Of a stretch of DNA of 64,000 bases, positions 61,022 through 64,000 are shown piece after piece; the stretch's first letter is position 1, and every line of letters starts with the position of its first letter. Both the position numbers and the translations under genes were made by a program. The notes under the pieces were generated by a model. That model made no database searches. It saw only the letters and a program-made list of their open reading frames with translations, and was not told the origin of the DNA. This DNA is from Hermodice carunculata. Lineage: Eukaryota > Annelida > Polychaeta > Eunicida > Amphinomidae. The stretch lies in assembly GCA_964020975.1 (NCBI GenBank), contig OZ026615.1, positions 27,067,139 to 27,131,138 on the forward strand, given 5' to 3'.

Positions 61022-62234
61022 TTCCTGTCTATAAAATCCAGAGGCCTTTAATTATACTTATATATGGAAGTTGGTACATGTAGGAGTTCTGCTATTGTGC
61101 AATTTTCCTTGCATGCAAATGTTAAAAAAATGAGTATCAACTTTACTTGAAGTTGCTTAAACCTTCTTAGTATATGACTTCTGGTGAAGAAAATTGCAGA
61201 ATTATGTGAAATGACATGGCAAAGAAAGAAATGCTGGCTTAATCCAAACATTGCTAAAGCTTAAGCATGTTTTTGAACTTGTACATATAGGACATATACA
61301 GATGATTGCACGTGGTTCTCAGAACTTGGGGTTGTTAAATGCAAGGCTTAAATCATGTATGGTAGAGTCAGTGTGTTCATCTCCAGACTGGTGAGAAAAT
61401 GCACAAAATAGGAATTGCAATGGTTGTGGTTCTCTACCGAAAATATTGCACCTTGGAAAAAAAATAAGAGGTGAATGCCTTTAAAGTCCCTTTGGATGCC
61501 AACATTTTGACCCCTGGTGACCTTGAAAGTAGGGCAAGGTCACTGAATGTTGAAGTCATCCAGCCTTTCCATGTGATGCTTCCATAGATCAATTTCATGG
61601 CAAAAGCTCAATTGGTTGCAAAATTATCGACTCCTTAAAGATAACAGGCCGACAGAGGATGGGCAGACATGATGATGACGATGACAATACCCATCAGCCG
61701 ATAGGGCCGAGGGGTAAAAAACTATGGAACTGATTTTATATACATGACCCTCTGACCTTCAATACTACATGTACATGTAGGTCAAGGTCAGCCACATACA
61801 TGCACACGTAATAGCTCACATGCTTTTTTCTCTGATACACAGACATTACCAAGTTTCTGTAATTTCGCCTAACATCTCTCCTGTGCAATTACTGAAAAAA
61901 TATATATAAATGGCCATGTCATATTGTAAATGACGGCAATATATGACATACATATATATATCCATATGCATGTCCATGCAATTTTTCCCTGTCACCAAAA
62001 TACTAATATCCATATGCATGTCCATGCAATTTTTCCCTGTCACCAAAATACTAATATCCAGTTTCATAAAGTCACGTGTGCTTCTTGATTTACAATGTAT
62101 TGCACTGGCTCATTTTGTGTATTGAAGTGGCTCTTTGACCTTGGACAACTAATCAAGGTTTAAAAAAAAATGGGATCCAGCAGTAGGAGTGTCTTAATAA
62201 CATACGTGATCATAAAACAGCATTCAGAGAACGG
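61022..62234. other. No gene; half-site relics and a 48-bp tandem duplication
   Basis: TGACCTTGAAAGTAGGGCAA-type pair at 61519-61540, ending near 61715 with 'gccgataggg' + 'ccgaggggtaaa'; another pair at 61752-61790. A 48-bp exact duplication lies at 61958-62058. Confidence 0.55.
61958..62058 (+). repeat. Exact 48-bp tandem duplication
   Basis: 'tccatatgcatgtccatgca' to 'ccaaaatactaata' twice, no differences seen. Confidence 0.95.
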
Positions 62235-63166
62235 ATTACCCTCCACGCCCACGATCTTTTTTCCCTCAACTCTGCATTTTTTTTTTTTTTTGGTGGGACT
62301 TCGCAGTAGAATACTTTACATACAATTTCCATATTGTTGTCTATGAAATGAAAGACCACTTTTGTAAGCTTTCTTGGGGCAGGTCCTGGTGACAGAGACC
62401 ACTGTACTGTGTGTCACTCATACGGCCATCAAATACATACTTCAAAATTTTCATAACAAATTTAAAAAGAATGAGAAGAAGCTGGTTTTCAATAGAAATG
62501 TGGGCCACTATAATGTGCATCTCCGAAAAAAAAAAAAAAAAAATGGTGAAGCTGCGTTGAATCATTCTTGAGATATTATAATTAAAGTAACATTGTCCCC
62601 TTGCGCACCACTCAGACAGCCTCCAAGTAAATACTTAGTTTCATAAAAAAGTTTATAAATACAAAGAGGAAGTTGGTTTTAAATAGGATTCTGGTCCATC
62701 ATAAGATGCATCTTCAACAAAATTTTTGGAAAGCTGTGGTCAGTATTTTCTGAGATATTTCAATAACATTTTCAGGGTTGGTGCCACTGAGATGGCCTTC
62801 AAATAAATACATTAAAAGTTTCATAAAAAGTTTAAAATAATCAGAGCAAGTTGGTTATATATAGGCTTCTGGTCCATCATAAGATACATCTCTGACACAA
62901 ATTTGGTAAAGATGTGACCAGTATTTTTTGAGAGATCGCAGTAACGTTGACCCCATACATTCATAGTTCCATTAAAAGTTTCAAAATAAACAGAGGAAGC
63001 TGGTGTTCAATAGGAAGCTGGTCCATCATAAAGTCCTTCTGTGATAAAAATTTGGTACAGCTACAGTGAATATTTTTTTAAATATCACGGTAACATCGAC
63101 AAGACAGACAGACGGACAACAAAGGGGACGACAATACCTTCCAGCACTTTATGTGCCGAGAGTAAT
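62235..63166 (+). repeat. ~180-bp-unit repeat element, complete-looking copy
   Basis: Left 'attaccctccacgcccacga', right 'ctttatgtgccgagagtaat', inverse of each other. Five or so units with 'gagatatt', 'taacattgtcccctt', 'cactcagac' and 'ctggtccatcataagatg'. It ends with 'cgacaagacagacagacgga' before the right terminus. Reference copy for 25596, 33236 and 36414. Confidence 0.85.
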
Positions 63167-64000
63167 AAAAAATGGGATCCAGCTGTAGGAGTGTCTTGAT
63201 AACATACCAGATCCCAAAATATTAATTATTTTGTCAAATCCTTCTTGACCTACCAGTATTTCATATGGAAACTAATCTCCATTTTGGGCATTTTCATCCC
63301 AACTTCTTAAATACCCATTGTCTCTCCAAAGCACTTTTAACACTGCATTCAGGGTACATTCATGTCCATAATGCTGATGGAATACCTAGCAATGTCTTGC
63401 CAACAGTTTCTGTCTCACAAATCTAAAGCACCAGATTATCCAACTTTTCAAGTACACCCTACTTTTGAAACAAATTGGATCAATGGTTTATCCCAATTAA
63501 GCACTTCAACTTTCATCAGAATTGGATCTTGTAAGTGTCCCGCTTATCTTGTTTGTGTTATAATTTGTGGAGATGGCACTCATATGAGTCACTGATTACA
63601 CACTTTAAAGTAACATAGACAATATACAAAGACAAAACACAATTTTACAGGTCTCTATATTTTTTTTTTCATTCATTTATTATGTCGCAAACCTGCACAA
63701 TAAATGGGGATTACAATGTAATGGTATATGTGTTGCATGATCAAGGAGAAGTTATACAGGATGAATCTTATTTGAAGAATGTTGTAGTGCTACACACATG
63801 TACATGCATGTATTCAAACCAAAAACCTAGCTTATGGTAAGCAAAAGTGATATTTTGACCCTAAAACTGGCAACCAGATCTTTGAGAGGTAAGCTGTATA
63901 ATGGAGGCGACGAAAAATGTCAGCGAGCCACGAAATACAATAGTCTTCAAGTTTGGGGTTCCATCATATTAAGCAGATGTCTGATGGTAACAAAGAGGAG
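63167..64000. other. No supported feature
   Basis: Non-coding to the end of the window. 'aaaatgggatccagc' + 'tgtaggagtgtcttgataac' repeats the sequence at 62168, which flanks the element on its other side. Confidence 0.4.

Overview
The window looks like AT-rich, repeat-saturated nuclear DNA of a marine invertebrate animal. Supporting signs are long (TA)n, (AC)n and poly-C/G runs, a very high density of the palindrome ACATGT (tacatgtaca), tRNA-Glu-derived SINE structure, LINEs of the jockey/CR1 type, and hairpin-started tandem-repeat elements opening with AACAAGAGG, a style I associate with bivalve and related lophotrochozoan genomes. An echinoderm, hemichordate or amphioxus source cannot be excluded. 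I find no convincing intact host gene, tRNA gene, rRNA gene, CRISPR array or operon. The window reads as an intron or intergenic stretch built mostly from transposable elements, with one captured helicase gene fragment.

Layout. 1-11 kb: a tandem array of ~145-bp monomers carrying TGACCTTG/TCAAGGTCA half-sites, a 414-bp dispersed repeat present twice at about 97% identity, several TTAA-flanked MITEs with a central palindrome, and a composite inverted/direct repeat at 10.0-11.0 kb. 13.4-20.4 kb: hairpin-ended tandem-repeat elements, including a three-monomer higher-order array (442 bp = 3 x ~147 bp) at 16.2-17.2 kb, then (AC)n and (TA)n runs. 20.4-27.5 kb: one such element split by a SINE and by a 4.7-kb DNA transposon whose two ends are arrays of the word CAAACGC. 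31-37.8 kb: a long-inverted-repeat MITE, a LINE fragment on the minus strand (ORF1 and endonuclease remains), and ~180-bp-unit repeats, one carrying a ~150-bp insertion that encodes a hammerhead ribozyme. 40.2-43.1 kb: a LINE reverse transcriptase fragment and a complete-looking hairpin-ended element.

43.9-49 kb is the richest part: a 36-bp satellite is split by a 1.76-kb, almost fully palindromic CACTA-ended element, itself interrupted by a hAT-like MITE. Next come a 1,074-bp element with perfect 47-bp inverted repeats and an 11-bp target duplication that carries the 5' part of a RecQ-like helicase gene, and a third word-array element built on CAAACC. 49-64 kb holds more palindrome MITEs, tandem duplications, a CpG-decayed relic of the CACTA-ended family, and a GCAACC-word element.

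The strongest candidates for something not yet described are: (1) the set of DNA transposons whose ends are arrays of one short word, with a different word in each family; (2) the small hammerhead-bearing insertion; (3) the Mutator-like element carrying the RecQ exon; and (4) the nucleosome-length higher-order array of nuclear-receptor half-sites inside a mobile element. All coordinates come from reading by eye. Boundaries are usually good to a few bases where an inverted repeat or target duplication is named, and looser elsewhere.
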